Shown piece by piece: positions 61,661 to 64,000 of a DNA stretch of 64,000 nt (the stretch's first letter is position 1; the number at the start of each line of letters is the position of its first letter). Origin of the DNA: Pyrinomonadaceae bacterium (GTDB taxonomy: Bacteria > Acidobacteriota > Blastocatellia > Pyrinomonadales > Pyrinomonadaceae); NCBI GenBank assembly GCA_014380365.1, contig JACMJZ010000012.1, forward strand, positions 124,001 through 188,000. The letters are read 5' to 3'. Both the position numbers and the translations under genes were made by a program. A model generated the notes under the pieces. It was not told where the DNA came from. It saw only the letters and a program-made list of their open reading frames with translations, and made no database searches.

Positions 61661-61732
61661 ATCAAAGGCACGTGTTTGTTCAGAAGCTTTCCTTGCGAAC
61701 CTTTGCGACGTCCTTTGCGCACTTTGCGGTTA
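61629..61732. repeat. Composite inverted repeat, family F
   Basis: Left arm TAACCGCAGAGGATGCAAAG (61629-61648) then CACGCAAAG. Right arm CTTTGCGACGTCCTTTGCGC (61701-61720) then ACTTTGCGGTTA. It encodes the end of nuoM. Confidence 0.82.
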
Positions 61733-61780
61733 TGGCTTCTTCCCGCAGCGCCTTGATCGCTTGAGAGTTTGAAGTAACTT

Positions 61781-63340
61781 ATGAATTTCTTGGCCCTACA
61801 GTCCGTATTGCCCGACGTCAGCTTTGCGCTGATCTTGCCCGAGCTAATCGTCTGCATAGTGGGCGTGGTGGTGATGCTCGTGGACGCTTTTGGGAAGCCC
61901 GCGCAGCGCTGGGTGACCGGCAGCATTTCCCTTGCTGGTTTGCTGGCCGCAGCTATTAGCGCCGCCTGGTTATGGCTCGGCTGGGGAGGCGCCGCTCAGG
62001 CTTTCAACGGCATGATCGTACTCGACGGCCTGCGTCTGGGTTTCACCTTCGTATTCCTGATCGTGTCTGCCCTGACGCTTTTGATTTCGATGGTTTGGGT
62101 CGAAAGCGAAAAGTTACCGGCCGGCGAGTTTCATTCACTTCTCATGTTTGCCACCGCCGGCATGATGTTCATGGCCTCGGCGGGCGACCTGGTAATTGTA
62201 TTCCTCGGCCTGGAAATCCTGTCTATCGCCACTTACGTAATGTGTGGCTTTCGCCGGACTGACGTTCGCGCGAACGAGTCGTCAATGAAGTATTTCATTC
62301 TCGGATCGTTTTCTTCAGCGTTCCTGCTTTACGGCATTGCGCTTACCTACGGCGCCACATCCACCGCCGCTGGGCTGCCGGGCACTACGAACATCGCCGA
62401 GATAGCCAGGCGAATTCCCGAGGCGCAGTTCCCACTGTTGCTGTTTGCGGGCGCCGCGATGATGCTTGTGGGTTTCGGATTCAAGATTGCTACCGCGCCA
62501 TTTCATGTTTGGACTCCGGACGTTTATGAGGGCGCACCCACGCCTGTTACAGCATTCATGGCGGCAGGGCCCAAGGCGGCGGGCTTCGCATCCTTTCTGC
62601 GCGTGTTTGTCTTCGCGTTCCCTTTTGTAGTTGCCGGCCCGGCGACGATTGGAAGCCAAATTCATCAAGCCTGGTTGTGGGCTCTAGTCGCCCTGGCAGT
62701 TGCTACCATGACAGTCGGCAACGTGGTGGCGATCACGCAGAACAACGTGAAGCGGATGCTTGCTTATTCTTCAATCGCGCACGCCGGGTACGCGGTGGTG
62801 GGATTTATTGCGGCCGGAGCTGCACCGGACTTTGAACATCGTGATGCGGCCATTAGCGCGGTCATCTTTTATCTGCTGACTTACGCGGTGATGAACCTCG
62901 GCGCTTTCGCCGTGGTGCAAATGATCGCGCGCGCCGGCGATCGCCGCACCGAGGTCGAAGACTATAGCGGCATCGGCTTTCAATCGCCCTGGCTGGCATT
63001 TGCGTTGTCGTTGTTTCTATTGAGCCTGCTCGGCATGCCGCTCACCGCTGGCTTCATCGGGAAGGTAATGGTATTTCGGGCCGCACTCGACCAGGGCTAT
63101 TTCGTGCTCGTCGTTGTTGGAGTCCTAAACACCGCAGTCTCCGCTTATTACTACCTACGCTTGATCATCGTTATGTTCTTCCGCGAACGCACCACAGCCT
63201 GGGACGCGCCGCGCATTCCTGCGAGCATCGGCATCGTGTTAGTACTAACTATCCTCGGTGTGTTCTACCTTGGTTTGTTCCCTGGCCGCGTGATCAATGC
63301 GATCCAAACCAAACCGGCGATGTCGGTTTCGATGAAATAG
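61781..63340 (+). CDS. nuoN: NADH-quinone oxidoreductase subunit N
   Basis: Third antiporter-like membrane subunit, 519 residues, about 14 helices. Motifs: VFLGLEILSIATYVMCGFRRTDVRANESSMKYFILGSFSSAFLLYGIAL, FKIATAPFHVWTPDVYEGAPTPVTAFMAAGPKAAGFA and NNVKRMLAYSSIAHAGYAVVGF. Last recognisable gene of the nuo operon. Confidence 0.96.
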   Translation: MNFLALQSVLPDVSFALILPELIVCIVGVVVMLVDAFGKPAQRWVTGSISLAGLLAAAISAAWLWLGWGGAAQAFNGMIVLDGLRLGFTFVFLIVSALTLLISMVWVESEKLPAGEFHSLLMFATAGMMFMASAGDLVIVFLGLEILSIATYVMCGFRRTDVRANESSMKYFILGSFSSAFLLYGIALTYGATSTAAGLPGTTNIAEIARRIPEAQFPLLLFAGAAMMLVGFGFKIATAPFHVWTPDVYEGAPTPVTAFMAAGPKAAGFASFLRVFVFAFPFVVAGPATIGSQIHQAWLWALVALAVATMTVGNVVAITQNNVKRMLAYSSIAHAGYAVVGFIAAGAAPDFEHRDAAISAVIFYLLTYAVMNLGAFAVVQMIARAGDRRTEVEDYSGIGFQSPWLAFALSLFLLSLLGMPLTAGFIGKVMVFRAALDQGYFVLVVVGVLNTAVSAYYYLRLIIVMFFRERTTAWDAPRIPASIGIVLVLTILGVFYLGLFPGRVINAIQTKPAMSVSMK

Positions 63341-63382
63341 TGCCGTGAATCCTGTCAGCAACGCTGCGGTAGTAAAGGTAAG

Positions 63383-63457
63383 TACCGTCTGCGGTTGCGG
63401 GCGGGTGCGTAGCTTCGGCCAGAAACACCTATGACCCACCCGCTGCCGCAGGTGGCA
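63383..63457. repeat. Inverted repeat, family M
   Basis: Left arm GTACCGTCTGCGGTTGCGGG (63383-63402) then CGGGTG. Right arm GACCCACCCGCTGCCGCAGG (63433-63452) then TGGCAC. It lies between nuoN and the last gene and overlaps its alternative upstream start. Confidence 0.65.
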
Positions 63458-63475
63458 CTGACAACACTCCAGACC

Positions 63476-63958
63476 ATGAATGCTGAAGAATACGCTGCGC
63501 AAGTGAAAGGCGAACTCGCCGACGCCTGGCTGCCTCATATCTATCGCGAGCGCATCCGCACTCTCCGTACGCGCTCCTACAACTTCGCCGGCCTGACCAG
63601 TAAAGCCCGCCTGGAGATACAGCACACGCTGCTGGGTGTGGAACTGAAGATCGGCAGGAAACGCCTGCTCTGTCCTGATCTGGCGACCGCGCGTTATCTT
63701 GCGGTCTTCGCGCGTGCCGGGTGCGCAGAAGTGGCAGTCCCCTACGACATCACAAGGATTTCGCAGCTTGCCGATGAGCTTGAGTCTTCATGGCATCGGA
63801 TGTTTCTAATCGCCGAGCACAACGCGAAGGATCAATCAGAAACGCTCAAAGCGCGGATCCGAAGGGTGCTGATCGGAACAGTAAGAGCAGAGATTCTGGC
63901 AGCCGGCGCGGGAACTTCAGTCCCTGAGTTTAGACAGAGTACGAAACAACGAACCTAA
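63476..63958 (+). CDS. Hypothetical protein downstream of nuoN
   Basis: 160 residues from the ATG at 63476. An ATG at 63431 is in frame but lies within an inverted repeat, so the internal start is preferred; it has no strong ribosome binding site. The sequence is soluble, mixed alpha/beta: MNAEEYAAQVKGELADAWLPHIYRERIRTLRTRSYNFAG, then VELKIGRKRLLCPDLATARYLAVFARAGCAEVAVPYDITRISQLADELESSWHRMFLIAEH. No membrane helix, cysteine cluster or known motif. Two isolated Cys residues are present. Being last in the nuo direction it could be co-transcribed, but no functional link is shown. Confidence 0.65.
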   Translation: MNAEEYAAQVKGELADAWLPHIYRERIRTLRTRSYNFAGLTSKARLEIQHTLLGVELKIGRKRLLCPDLATARYLAVFARAGCAEVAVPYDITRISQLADELESSWHRMFLIAEHNAKDQSETLKARIRRVLIGTVRAEILAAGAGTSVPEFRQSTKQRT

Positions 63959-64000
63959 AGGGCCGCGAGAGACTGAATTTTGGCTCAGCAATTAGATCAA

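Overview
This 64 kb window is bacterial chromosome from a Gram-negative-type organism with a mid-50s GC content. It has lipoproteins with classical lipoboxes, a separate-subunit complex I, and a bacterial type II fatty acid synthesis cluster. I infer Acidobacteriota, most likely class Blastocatellia. The reasons are the gene mix (fused homocysteine methyltransferase/MTHFR, large PD40/Calx-beta/lamin-tail surface protein, S9 dipeptidyl peptidase, peptide transporter) and the very unusual density of composite palindromic elements between genes. No 16S gene is present, so this placement is inference. I found no rRNA, tRNA, transposase, prophage or CRISPR array.

Layout. 1-2331 (minus): two tandem peptide-binding lipoproteins, the first cut by the window edge. 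2469-4163 (minus): coaE and folD. 4332-5237 (plus): a CusF-SCO copper lipoprotein. 5414-16519 (minus): a long lipid and energy block. Read in its own direction this is thiolase, 3-hydroxybutyryl-CoA dehydrogenase, a TPR/zinc-ribbon protein, yceD-rpmF-plsX-fabH-fabD-acpP-fabF, then etfB-etfA. The fab cluster has no fabG. 16795-19348 (plus): a sugar nucleotidyltransferase and phosphohexomutase pair. 19551-21319 (plus): a DUF3309 micro-membrane protein, fpg, and a hicB/hicA toxin-antitoxin pair split by a terminator. 21328-25396 (minus): DPP-IV peptidase and a POT peptide transporter, a natural functional pair with the peptide-binding proteins at the left end. 25757-33739: lipoprotein, bifunctional metH/metF gene behind a structured leader, hypothetical proteins, and a TIGR01777 epimerase. 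34104-41614: a giant surface protein broken by a one-base frameshift. 42001-45700: a GH47 mannosidase-like enzyme and recQ. 45776-47874 (minus): thiG, thiS and an unknown gene. 48165-63340 (plus): nuoA,B,C,D,E,F,G,H,J,K,L,M,N, lacking nuoI. 63476-63958: an unknown gene.

The most striking non-gene signal is the intergenic DNA. Some 30 gaps hold a composite inverted repeat of about 25-250 bp, falling into about ten sequence families. They share one architecture: two outer arms, each often itself palindromic, around a short variable centre. At least 16 genes terminate inside such an element, so the element supplies the stop codon and sometimes the last residues. In thiS this adds five residues after the Gly-Gly terminus that must be free for sulfur-carrier chemistry. 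Two coding regions (recQ and GH47) also carry a related palindrome in frame.
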